From contig JAHEYT010000020.1 in NCBI GenBank assembly GCA_023251455.1, positions 62,001-126,000 on the forward strand: 64,000 nt of DNA, written 5' to 3'. The notes under the pieces were generated by a model, which was given only the letters and a program-made list of their open reading frames with translations, searched no databases and was not told the DNA's origin. The translations under genes and the position numbers were made by a program. Below, in pieces: positions 9,127 to 17,520 of this stretch. Source of the DNA: Bacteroidota bacterium (GTDB lineage: Bacteria > Bacteroidota > Bacteroidia > Bacteroidales > Prolixibacteraceae). Position 1 is the stretch's first letter, and every line of letters starts with the position of its first letter.

Positions 9127-9164
9127 AAACCCCCTCCAAACCTCCCCCAAAAGAGGAGGCTTAA
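9127..9164. repeat. Interspersed CCTCC/GGAGG hairpin repeat, copy 1
   Basis: A roughly 38-bp element with core CCTCCAAACCTCCCC and a CCTCC...GGAGG hairpin lies 15 bp upstream of the GH43 start at 9111. Related copies stand just upstream of the starts at 32228 and 35538. All three encode a spurious GEVWRG-like peptide if read in frame. Confidence 0.75.
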
Positions 9165-9191
9165 AAAAAGGCAATTCCGAATGTGTATTAA

Positions 9192-10328
9192 TTATTGAGA
9201 GTTTCTTTCAGATTTCGTTTTGTATTTTTCAGCCATTTTAATCATTTCGTCAACTACGGGTTTGCGCAGGTTATTGCGGTCGAATAGCACAGGATAATCT
9301 TTCCGGCCCCGGATTGGGAAATTATTCAACCATGTTGTGTTATCAGTCAATCCCCAAACAGTTACACGATCAACAACATCATCGTATTTCAGGAAAAGTT
9401 CAAACATATTCAGTACACGCGTATTCCATTTTTGCTGAATTGAGTCGGGAATCGCTTCACTATAAGGGTCCATTTCCCTGGAATACTTAAAATTAGCAGA
9501 AATATTTGCCCCGTCATACGGACTTGGGAGAATCGAAATATCCCATTCAGTAATCAAAATCTTTACACCGGCAGCTTTAAGTTTCTTGAGACTAGTTTCG
9601 GTGGCCTCAAGCGTAGGCGAATTCATGTGCATGTGCGCCTGAGAACCAACAGCATCAATCCGGCATCCGGCTGCTTTGAGTTCTTTGACCAATTCTACAA
9701 TCGCATCACATTTGGCAGGTGTTTCCACATTGTAATCGTTGTAATACAATTCGGCATTCGGATCGGCTTCGTGGGCAAACTGGAACGCAAATTTGATAAA
9801 ATCCTTGCCCAATATCTGATAGAATTTGCTGTTGCGGTAAGTACCGTTGTCTTCAAAGGCTTCGTTAACAACATCCCAACCTTTAACACGGCCTTTGTAG
9901 CGGCCAACAACAGTTGTGATGTGCTGACGCATGCGTTCTTTCAGCACTTCAGGCGAGACATCTTTCCCATCAGCATCGATAAAGAACCACCGGCCGATTT
10001 GTGAATGCCACATCAGGCAGTGACCGGTTACAACTTGTTTGTTTTTTTCTCCAAAGTCAACCAACTTATCGGCATCGTCCCAATTGTAGCGATTTTCTTC
10101 CGGGTGGATTGGTTGCGGTTTCATACAGTTCTCAGCAACAATTGTAGTGAATTCTTTTGCAATCAGTTCTGTTTCTACGGGATTTGAACCATTGACTTGC
10201 TGCATGTTAACAGCAACTCCGAACAAAAACCTCCCTTTGGTAGCTTCGCCCAATGTTTTTTGGGCTTTTGTTGGTACAGATGCCAGAAAAACCAGGATTG
10301 TAATTGCGTAAATAATTTTGACCTTCAT
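9192..10328 (-). CDS. GH10 endo-1,4-beta-xylanase, secreted
   Basis: This retaining endoxylanase cuts the beta-1,4-xylan backbone. It has 378 residues with an N-terminal signal peptide (cleavage probably after TKA, about residue 22) and a single GH10 TIM barrel. The acid/base Glu is E156 in WDVVNEAF, and the nucleophile is E261 in ILITEWDIS, where most relatives have TELD. The GHCLMWHSQ segment (about 102-110) is the conserved xylan-binding loop. No carbohydrate-binding module is present, suggesting a periplasmic enzyme that trims imported oligosaccharides. It is 29 bp downstream of the sugar symporter gene. Confidence 0.95.
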   Translation of the reverse strand: MKVKIIYAITILVFLASVPTKAQKTLGEATKGRFLFGVAVNMQQVNGSNPVETELIAKEFTTIVAENCMKPQPIHPEENRYNWDDADKLVDFGEKNKQVVTGHCLMWHSQIGRWFFIDADGKDVSPEVLKERMRQHITTVVGRYKGRVKGWDVVNEAFEDNGTYRNSKFYQILGKDFIKFAFQFAHEADPNAELYYNDYNVETPAKCDAIVELVKELKAAGCRIDAVGSQAHMHMNSPTLEATETSLKKLKAAGVKILITEWDISILPSPYDGANISANFKYSREMDPYSEAIPDSIQQKWNTRVLNMFELFLKYDDVVDRVTVWGLTDNTTWLNNFPIRGRKDYPVLFDRNNLRKPVVDEMIKMAEKYKTKSERNSQ

Positions 10329-10357
10329 TCTATGTATGTTTTATTGGTTTGCTAATC

Positions 10358-11818
10358 TTATATGTTTCCTTTCCTGCGTATTTTCAAATCTTCTTCTATT
10401 TTCACTTCCATTTTTTTGTCAATTACATAGAAGAACAGGAGGCCAACACCAATCAGGAACGGAATTGAGGGATATATGCTTACAAGTAGTCTTGCGCCTT
10501 CGGATACAGAATGAGGTTGAATTATTTCCTGTCCTGCAACCGCACTTTCCTTAGCAATGTATCCATATAAACCTAAAATCCAGGTAACTAAAGCGCTCCC
10601 AATTGAGAGTCCTGCTTTAAGGCCAACCATCATGGCTGAAAAGATAATTGCAGTTGCCCTTCGGTTTGTTTTCCATTCTGAAAAGTCGGCAACATCGGCA
10701 ATCATGGCCCAAAGTATAGGAACAGTAATGCCATAGAAGAATCCATGCAGTATTTGCGAACCAAACATTAAGAATACGTTGCTTGGGTTGAAGAAGAAAA
10801 AGAGCAGGATGAAAAGTGTTGAAACCAGCAAACCATACCTAAAAACATCCCGTTTACCATACTTGTCAGCCAATTTTTTCGATAATGAAATCCCAACAAT
10901 CTGGAAAATAATACCTCCGGCATTAAACAAACCCAAACCAGCAGATACCGGGTCCGATCCAAAGAAATTAATACCAAACCCGTTTAATGTTGCAATAACC
11001 GGACTAATAAACTTTGCAAGTGCAGCTTGATCAACGAAATTATAAAAATAATACACATACGAGCCACCTTTCATTGCAAGGGTTATAAACACCAAAATGG
11101 TTAAGGTAAGCATGATTAGCCAAGGCTTATTCTTTGAAAGATCAGATAAGTCATCTTTAATGGATGATTTTTGTTCAGGAGAAGGAACAATGCGCTCCCT
11201 GGTCGATAAAAATGTAATAAGCAACAATATCGTGCCTGTAATGGCCATCCATGTCATTACTGATTCAATTCCGGCTGCCTTATCGCCATGACCGGCATAT
11301 ATGATAATGGGCAACATGAACACTTGCACAAAAAACTGCGCGAACATTACCGCCACAAACCGGTATGACGAAAGACTGTTCCGCTCGCCCATATCGCCTG
11401 TAAGTACACCGCTTAATGCTGAGTATGGTAAATTACTTGAAGCATACAGCAACAATAAAAGCGTATAAGTAACAGCGGCATAAATTAATTTTCCTTTGTA
11501 TTCAAAATTTGGCGTTGAAAATGCCAGTAATGCAACAATGCCCATGGGAACAGCCGTGTACAGTATCCAAGGCCTGAATTTGCCCCATCTCGAATTGGTT
11601 CTGTCGGCCAAGACTCCAACTAAAGGATTAAACACGAATGCGGCAACCAAACCTACAATAAGTGTTACCAATGAAGCGTCGGTAGCTTTAAGCCCATAAA
11701 TATCAGTGTAAAAATAGGCCAAATAGGTAACTAATGTCTGGAAAACCAGGTTGGCAGCTAAATCGCCCAAACTGTATCCAATTTTCTCGAATACTGAAAC
11801 TTTTTGTGGGTTTTTCAT
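10358..11818 (-). CDS. GPH-family (MelB-like) oligosaccharide:cation symporter
   Basis: This inner-membrane transporter probably imports xylosides or xylo-oligosaccharides with a cation. The 486-residue protein has about 12 hydrophobic segments. It opens with KIGYSLGDLAANLVFQTLVTY, a typical GPH N-terminus, and contains the loop 2-3 motif VGVLADRTNSRWGKFRPW with the D-R-T and G-K/R-F-R-P pattern of MelB/XynB-type carriers. It lies between a secreted GH43 and the GH10 xylanase, which fits uptake of their products from the periplasm. Substrate is inferred from context only. Confidence 0.92.
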   Translation of the reverse strand: MKNPQKVSVFEKIGYSLGDLAANLVFQTLVTYLAYFYTDIYGLKATDASLVTLIVGLVAAFVFNPLVGVLADRTNSRWGKFRPWILYTAVPMGIVALLAFSTPNFEYKGKLIYAAVTYTLLLLLYASSNLPYSALSGVLTGDMGERNSLSSYRFVAVMFAQFFVQVFMLPIIIYAGHGDKAAGIESVMTWMAITGTILLLITFLSTRERIVPSPEQKSSIKDDLSDLSKNKPWLIMLTLTILVFITLAMKGGSYVYYFYNFVDQAALAKFISPVIATLNGFGINFFGSDPVSAGLGLFNAGGIIFQIVGISLSKKLADKYGKRDVFRYGLLVSTLFILLFFFFNPSNVFLMFGSQILHGFFYGITVPILWAMIADVADFSEWKTNRRATAIIFSAMMVGLKAGLSIGSALVTWILGLYGYIAKESAVAGQEIIQPHSVSEGARLLVSIYPSIPFLIGVGLLFFYVIDKKMEVKIEEDLKIRRKGNI

Positions 11819-11878
11819 TTGTTAGGAACTTTAGAATTTATGTTATTCAATGTCATTGAGGTTATTGCTTTGTGTAAA

Positions 11879-13228
11879 TTATTCAAATTTGACCCAGTCA
11901 ATCTCAGCAGTATTTCCATCTTTCAGTACTGCTACAAGGTTATGAATTCCGGATTGAAATTTGGATACTTTTGCTTCAACTGTATTCCAGTTTTTACCTT
12001 TTGGAACTTTAACTTCAGCAATCACAGGGCCATCGGCTTTATCCAACCTGATTTGCAAAGTGCCTCCATTTTCGGACTGTGCTTTTACCTGAACCGTCTT
12101 CAATTTTTTACTTCCAAAATCAACGGTATTGTATTGTACCCAGGCTTCGGGAGCTTCAAGAATTGTTTTCCAGCCGGAAAAAGTATTGACCGTATCAAGA
12201 AGTGCAATGGATGCACCGGTATTGTTGAGCTTGCTGTAACGGTCGAGCTGAATGTTTTCTTTGGCTGAAGTCACCCCTACCCCACGCAATGTTGGCATTA
12301 CTTTCTGAATTTTACCATCGGCATCAAAAAACAAACTGTCAACTCTTATCGACCTGTTTTTGTCGAATTTTGGAGAATAGTCATTGTGATGGTAAAACAA
12401 ATACCACTGATTGTTATACTGAACTACCGATTGATGGTTGGTCCAACAGTTTTCGGGCGATTCGTCCATGATCACACCCGTCATTTTGAAAGGTCCCAAC
12501 GGATTGTCGCCGATGGCATATTCGAGCCGCTCGATTTTGTTTTCGACATGCGGAAAAGTAAGGTAATAAACGCCGTTGCGCTCAAAAACGTATGGACCTT
12601 CCTTCAATCCTTTCTGAGGAAGATTCGCGATAACCTGCGGCTCCGAAGCCAGCTCCGTCATGTTGTCCTTAAGTTTAGCGACCATGATATTCCCCATCGA
12701 CCAATACAAATAAGCCTGTCCGTCTTTGTCGATAAACACATTCGGATCGATGCCATTCACCCCTTTGATTGGCTCCGAAAGCGGAAGGTATGGACCTTCG
12801 GGTTTATCAGCAATAGCAACACCTACGCCAAAACCTTTTCGTCCATTGGCATCCGCCACATTTTTGTTGGCCGGAAAATAAAAATAGTACTTGCCGTTGC
12901 GTTCAATACAATCGGGAGCCCACATACTGTACGAAGCGGAATCCACCCAGGCAACTTTGTTCTGACTGACAATCATACCATGATCGGTCCAGTCGGTCAG
13001 GTTTTCAGAAGAAAACACATGGTAATCGGCCATGCAGAACCAATCTTTTCTCAAACCCTTTCCTTCAGGAGTTGGAATATCGTGCGATGGAAAAACATAG
13101 ACTTTCCCATTGAAAACTCTTGCCGTTGGGTCGGCCGTAAACTGATCTCGCACAATGGGATTTTGAGCTGACAGGCTGGTGATTCCCAACGATGCAAAAC
13201 TCAGCATCAACGTTTTATAAATATTCAT
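11879..13228 (-). CDS. Secreted GH43 arabinofuranosidase/xylosidase with C-terminal CBM6-like domain
   Basis: This 449-residue enzyme has a signal peptide (about 1-21, ending SLSA). The GH43 propeller (about 23-310) has its catalytic Asp in FTADPTARV, the modulating Asp in GIDPNVFID and the Glu in LKEGPYVFERN. The C-terminal 120 residues end SGIHNLVAVLKDGNTAEIDWVKFE, the characteristic terminal strand pair of CBM6-like beta-sandwiches. Close relatives act on arabinose side chains of xylan or on xylo-oligosaccharides; the exact linkage cannot be read here. It lies 17 bp downstream of GH9 and 60 bp upstream of the symporter. Confidence 0.88.
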   Translation of the reverse strand: MNIYKTLMLSFASLGITSLSAQNPIVRDQFTADPTARVFNGKVYVFPSHDIPTPEGKGLRKDWFCMADYHVFSSENLTDWTDHGMIVSQNKVAWVDSASYSMWAPDCIERNGKYYFYFPANKNVADANGRKGFGVGVAIADKPEGPYLPLSEPIKGVNGIDPNVFIDKDGQAYLYWSMGNIMVAKLKDNMTELASEPQVIANLPQKGLKEGPYVFERNGVYYLTFPHVENKIERLEYAIGDNPLGPFKMTGVIMDESPENCWTNHQSVVQYNNQWYLFYHHNDYSPKFDKNRSIRVDSLFFDADGKIQKVMPTLRGVGVTSAKENIQLDRYSKLNNTGASIALLDTVNTFSGWKTILEAPEAWVQYNTVDFGSKKLKTVQVKAQSENGGTLQIRLDKADGPVIAEVKVPKGKNWNTVEAKVSKFQSGIHNLVAVLKDGNTAEIDWVKFE

Positions 13229-13245
13229 TTTTTCTTATTTAAAAG

Positions 13246-15864
13246 TTATTTAATTTCCTGCTGAAGCTCATTTACTGCGTTCGCCAGGAAAACATACCAG
13301 GCACCGCCATCGATAATACATTCGTTTTCGCCCCAGAAGAATGGCCAGTCGTCTTTGTTCTCCAAATAATCAGGCTTCAGCAAAATCAATCCCGGAACAA
13401 CTCCGCCCGGAATAGCAGTAAAATCGGCACGGGTATTTCCATACGACATTTTTTTTGAACGCGTACCCACCGAGCTCACAAAAGATAAATTTGAATAGGG
13501 ATGACAACCCAACACATAATTGAGTCCTTTGTAAACATACTCGGCATCAATTATTTCAGGGAATGCTTTGTGCACAAAGTAATTGGTAATCGACCAGTTT
13601 ATTGCCTGAGAACTTCCACCCCACCCGCTGGTTATTACCGGCACTCCGTAAGGATTGCCCTTCACACTATTGTCAATTATTTCTTTGTATTTCAGCACAT
13701 AGCCTTTCAGTTTTTCTTTATAAGCCGCATCCATGTAAGGGATTGCAATAAGTGCCTGATTAAATCCGCTTCGGCCGCCAAAAGCTGCGAAAAACCCGGA
13801 AAATCTTCCGGTTGATTCAGTCATGCGATCGAGCATTGGCCAGATCTGATCCAGAAAACGGTCGGCGAATTTCTTTTCTCCCGTGGTAATAAATAGCTGA
13901 AGAACTGTATTTACATCAGCGCCTTTACCCATCATTTTAAAAAATGGATCTTCGTTTTGTTTGGGATTTTTAGTCGCTTCATCAGCCTCTTCCAATAATT
14001 TTTTTGCACATGCCAGGCTTCGGTTGGCCAGATCATCATTGTATCCCCGCAGCGCCCGACTGGCTTCAGCTAAAGTGGCTGCCGTCTGATAGTCGAGGAA
14101 AGTCATCCGGTTGGTAAAGGCCCAGCGATCGTCCATTGTTCCGCTCGACAAGCCATCCGATTCGTAAGGTTTCAGACTGGGGTTGTAAGGGAGATTATCT
14201 GTTTCATTGATGGCATCGCCCAAATGGTGATACTGGTGAAGATTGGGAACAATGATTCCGCGAACCGGGTGACCAATATTTTCACACTGTGCTACCAGAT
14301 TCAGCGTTCCATGCTCAATCTGCTGCAACATATCCGGTTTTCCATCCGGACGGTGAATATCGACATAGCGGGTCTTCTGGTCGATGTATGTTTCATCGCG
14401 GTCAACCTTAAATTGTTCCCAGGTTTCCACAAAACTTGAAATGACACTGTTGTGTGAGCCGGTTTGAATGTCGAAATCACCGGCATCGAACCAGCCGCCA
14501 ACGGCCATATTCGGAATTCGTTCCAGCGATTTGTATTTGGTATCCGTCGTTGGTCCCTGCACATAGCCGTCAAAATGCTGGTGGTTTACCGGTGCCTGAA
14601 GGCAATCATCCTTATACGGTGCACCGTGCCAGGTACGGTAAGCCTCGTTCACCTCCATGTGATCCATTTGCACCGGAAACCAAACATCCATAGTCGGATG
14701 CCAGATGTTAGTGTATATATTCGGACCAATAACGAATGTATTGGTTTTTTGATTGCCATATTGAATGCAGTAAACACCAGGTTCTTTTACCGGACTAAAA
14801 TCGAATTTTGCGTAATTGTAGCGGAGGTATTTTCCCCAGACTTTAACATCACCTTTAAATTTCTCAACAAATTTTCCATCATCATTTATCTGCCAAACGG
14901 ATGCAGAAACCAAAGGTGTATCATTTTTATCCAGTTCAATAACAGCTACTTTTTCCTGAACCGGAGTATAACCCACCTGGGAAAAACCAATCACCGGCTC
15001 GCGTTTCCAATTTGGAATTGCGTTTGGTTCGACATACCAGGTTAGTACCTTGCCGGTTTTATTGGCCGGAAGCAAGCTGCGCATAACAAACCATCCGTTC
15101 TGTGTCAGACTACGACCATCAAAAAGTATCAGTTCAGCATCCTGACTTTCAATCTTCACAAAACGTTCTGGATCTTCAGGAGCAAATATGAATGTTTTAC
15201 CTGCAGCAATTGACGAAGGCACAATGTATTCACCTCTGCCCCTGTCATCAAAAGTGGTGTGGCCGCTAAACTGGGGAATCTTATTGCTGATCGGTTCAAT
15301 TTTCGTAGTGCTGGCCGGGTATTTCGGAAAAATTGCAGGATTTCCATCAACGAGATATGTCTTTTCGAAATAGGCGGAAGGCAAAAATTCGAGATTAAAA
15401 CCGGCCTTTCCTACCAATTGCTGCGGAAGTGGCTTGTCTAAATAGACATTAATTTCCACCCCATTCCCTTTGGGTGTAACACTTACTTTTGAGTTGAAAC
15501 TGTAGTCTTTATAAGCCAATTCAGCGCTGATGGTGTTGGACGCCCTATCCACTTTTCGGTCGACAACCGCAGGGATTAAATCCCATTGTTCAGGAGTGTT
15601 TTGTAATCGTACTGCACCACCCGTTACAGTTCTCACTCCATGGTGAATCATTTCAATTCCGGCTGTTTTTTCGTCATTAAACATTCCGTTATACTGATCG
15701 CTAAATACCATCACATTAACACCCTGTTTTTCGAAATATTCCAGATCGTTGAGTTTGAGCGACTGTCCCAATGAAAGTTTAGGGAATAGGCAAATACAGG
15801 CGAATACAAGAAATCCGCATAATGAAAACTGTATTTTTTTAGAATTTAAAAGGCAATATTGCAT
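13246..15864 (-). CDS. GH9 glycoside hydrolase with N-terminal Ig-like domain, secreted
   Basis: This inverting GH9 hydrolase has 872 residues. After a signal peptide (about 1-33) comes a long N-terminal beta-rich region, then a CelD-N-type Ig-like domain (about 290-375, beginning GFSQVGYTPVQEKVAVIELD), then the (alpha/alpha)6 catalytic domain. The catalytic base pair lies in GGWFDAGDFD (D460 and D463), and the general acid is E848 in GENECIIDGG near the C-terminus. GH9 enzymes usually cut beta-1,4-glucans. In this locus it might act on glucan or mixed-linkage glucan associated with xylan, or on xylan itself. The roughly 250-residue N-terminal extension before the Ig domain is unassigned. Confidence 0.88.
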   Translation of the reverse strand: MQYCLLNSKKIQFSLCGFLVFACICLFPKLSLGQSLKLNDLEYFEKQGVNVMVFSDQYNGMFNDEKTAGIEMIHHGVRTVTGGAVRLQNTPEQWDLIPAVVDRKVDRASNTISAELAYKDYSFNSKVSVTPKGNGVEINVYLDKPLPQQLVGKAGFNLEFLPSAYFEKTYLVDGNPAIFPKYPASTTKIEPISNKIPQFSGHTTFDDRGRGEYIVPSSIAAGKTFIFAPEDPERFVKIESQDAELILFDGRSLTQNGWFVMRSLLPANKTGKVLTWYVEPNAIPNWKREPVIGFSQVGYTPVQEKVAVIELDKNDTPLVSASVWQINDDGKFVEKFKGDVKVWGKYLRYNYAKFDFSPVKEPGVYCIQYGNQKTNTFVIGPNIYTNIWHPTMDVWFPVQMDHMEVNEAYRTWHGAPYKDDCLQAPVNHQHFDGYVQGPTTDTKYKSLERIPNMAVGGWFDAGDFDIQTGSHNSVISSFVETWEQFKVDRDETYIDQKTRYVDIHRPDGKPDMLQQIEHGTLNLVAQCENIGHPVRGIIVPNLHQYHHLGDAINETDNLPYNPSLKPYESDGLSSGTMDDRWAFTNRMTFLDYQTAATLAEASRALRGYNDDLANRSLACAKKLLEEADEATKNPKQNEDPFFKMMGKGADVNTVLQLFITTGEKKFADRFLDQIWPMLDRMTESTGRFSGFFAAFGGRSGFNQALIAIPYMDAAYKEKLKGYVLKYKEIIDNSVKGNPYGVPVITSGWGGSSQAINWSITNYFVHKAFPEIIDAEYVYKGLNYVLGCHPYSNLSFVSSVGTRSKKMSYGNTRADFTAIPGGVVPGLILLKPDYLENKDDWPFFWGENECIIDGGAWYVFLANAVNELQQEIK

Positions 15865-15916
15865 TGGGTTATTTTTAGTTGTTTTTATCTGACAATTAAT
15901 TATTTATAACGATAAG

Positions 15917-17503
15917 TTAATTCACTTCACTAATCTGATCACTGATTCGGAAATAATCGAAATCGGCAAATCCACCAGGATTTTTGGTGGCGTAGTTGAA
16001 TAATCCAAAACGATAGCCCATAAAATGTTCCATCAGGGTATATTCCATCTTTAATGGCCCGCCGATCACTTTCCAGTCTTTGCCATCGAGGCTGTAAAAG
16101 AAATTAGCCACATCGGTTCTGTGCCTGAAGTCGCAATCTATTTTCAGGTAAACTTTGTTTTGCGAAAGTGGTATGCTTTGTAATTCTGTGGGTTTGTCGG
16201 TTTTGTTACTGACCATGAAAACATATTTTTGACCTTTGACAATTTTCACTCCCACCTGGCCAAACTTTCGTTGGAAGGCTGTCAACCCGGCAAAATCTCC
16301 GTCATTCATTCCCGATACATCAAGCATTGTTGTGCCGGAACAAACCGGACCAAAAGTGCGCTGTGTCAGCGTGTTTCTCGATTTCAGGAAAAGTGAGTCG
16401 ATGCGTCCGGTTTTCAGGCGTAAAAAGCCCTCACGTTCCGAAACCGACCACAGACTATTGTCAGGATTGTGATTCCACTGCCACACCAAAGGCAAAGCCT
16501 GATCACCCTTCTTTCGGCTAAACTCATCGTTATTCACAATTCCCGGCATCAAGCCTTTGCTGGCAGGTAAATCAAGTGTTTCGGGAACCTTGCCATTGAC
16601 TCCAATTACCGGCCAGCCGTCTTCCCATTTCATTGGAACAAGAAAAGGAATGCGCCCAACCGAGCCATGATCCTGAAAAAGATAAGCAAGCCAACGGCCA
16701 TCTGGCGTATCAATAATTCCACCTTGCGCCACTCCCTGATCCTGAAGTGCTACTCTCCCCTCCCATGGCCCGGTAATTTTATCGGCACGGTGAACCACCA
16801 CGGTGCGCATTCCGCCACGCGGCCAGGCAATATTAAACAGGTAATATTTCCCATTTACCTTAAAAAGCTGCGAACCCTCACCAAGACCAACATTCTGACC
16901 AAGCGGTGCATTGGCGTTTTCAATTAAAATTCGTTCGGTTCCTTCCTTTACTCCTGAAAGATCGTCCTTCAGCTCCACGATATGCAATTTAGCTACACCC
17001 GATATCAGGTATATCTTCCCATCGTCATCAAACCACAAGGTTGCATCGTGAATTCCTGGTCTAAATGAAGTGGTTTCCCAAGGACCATTTTCAATATCTT
17101 TCGTTTTATAAATATAGGTTTTGTCAGTGGTTTGAGCATAGGTCGAAATGTAATACATCCCGTTATGAAAGCGGATACTGCTTGCCCACGAGCCTCTACC
17201 ATAAGTACTCTTGCCGTTGACCAGATTCATCGCATCCACATCATCCAGAATTTGGTAGGCATAGCTTGCCATTTCCCAGTTCACCAAATCTTTCGATTTC
17301 ATTATAGGAACTCCCGGAGCCATGTGCATTGTTGTGCTGCTCATGTAATACGTGTCGCCCACTCGAATCATCGATAGGTCGGGCACATCGGCAAAAATCA
17401 CAGGGTTTTTCGCCTTTTCAACCTGCGCTGATGTGTTTAAACTGAATATTAATGAGATTAAGAATAGTATTAAAAATATCTTTTTACATACTGATTTTTT
17501 CAT
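15917..17503 (-). CDS. Secreted GH43 beta-xylosidase-type enzyme with C-terminal beta-sandwich
   Basis: This 528-residue enzyme has a signal peptide (about 1-26). The GH43 propeller (about 30-330) opens NPVIFADVPDLSMIRVGDTYYM: the base Asp lies in a V-P-D-L-S context instead of the commoner ADPS. The other triad members are the Asp in GIHDATLWFDDDG and the Glu in LGEGSQLFKVNG. The C-terminal 190 residues (containing FGQVGVKIVKGQKYVFMV and ending FADFDYFRI) form the concanavalin-like domain that completes the active site in GH43 subfamilies 11/12-like enzymes. The likely role is release of xylose or arabinose from xylan fragments. It sits between GH9 and GH29. Confidence 0.88.
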   Translation of the reverse strand: MKKSVCKKIFLILFLISLIFSLNTSAQVEKAKNPVIFADVPDLSMIRVGDTYYMSSTTMHMAPGVPIMKSKDLVNWEMASYAYQILDDVDAMNLVNGKSTYGRGSWASSIRFHNGMYYISTYAQTTDKTYIYKTKDIENGPWETTSFRPGIHDATLWFDDDGKIYLISGVAKLHIVELKDDLSGVKEGTERILIENANAPLGQNVGLGEGSQLFKVNGKYYLFNIAWPRGGMRTVVVHRADKITGPWEGRVALQDQGVAQGGIIDTPDGRWLAYLFQDHGSVGRIPFLVPMKWEDGWPVIGVNGKVPETLDLPASKGLMPGIVNNDEFSRKKGDQALPLVWQWNHNPDNSLWSVSEREGFLRLKTGRIDSLFLKSRNTLTQRTFGPVCSGTTMLDVSGMNDGDFAGLTAFQRKFGQVGVKIVKGQKYVFMVSNKTDKPTELQSIPLSQNKVYLKIDCDFRHRTDVANFFYSLDGKDWKVIGGPLKMEYTLMEHFMGYRFGLFNYATKNPGGFADFDYFRISDQISEVN

Positions 17504-17520
17504 TGTTTTTATTGTTTGAA

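Noticed and set aside
9112..9174. 21-residue N-terminal extension of the last GH43 protein
   Set aside because: It is translated from the interspersed GC-rich repeat; similar peptides precede two other unrelated genes.
12386..13171. Long plus-strand open frame of about 260 codons inside a GH43 gene
   Set aside because: It is the antisense shadow of the conserved GH43 propeller.
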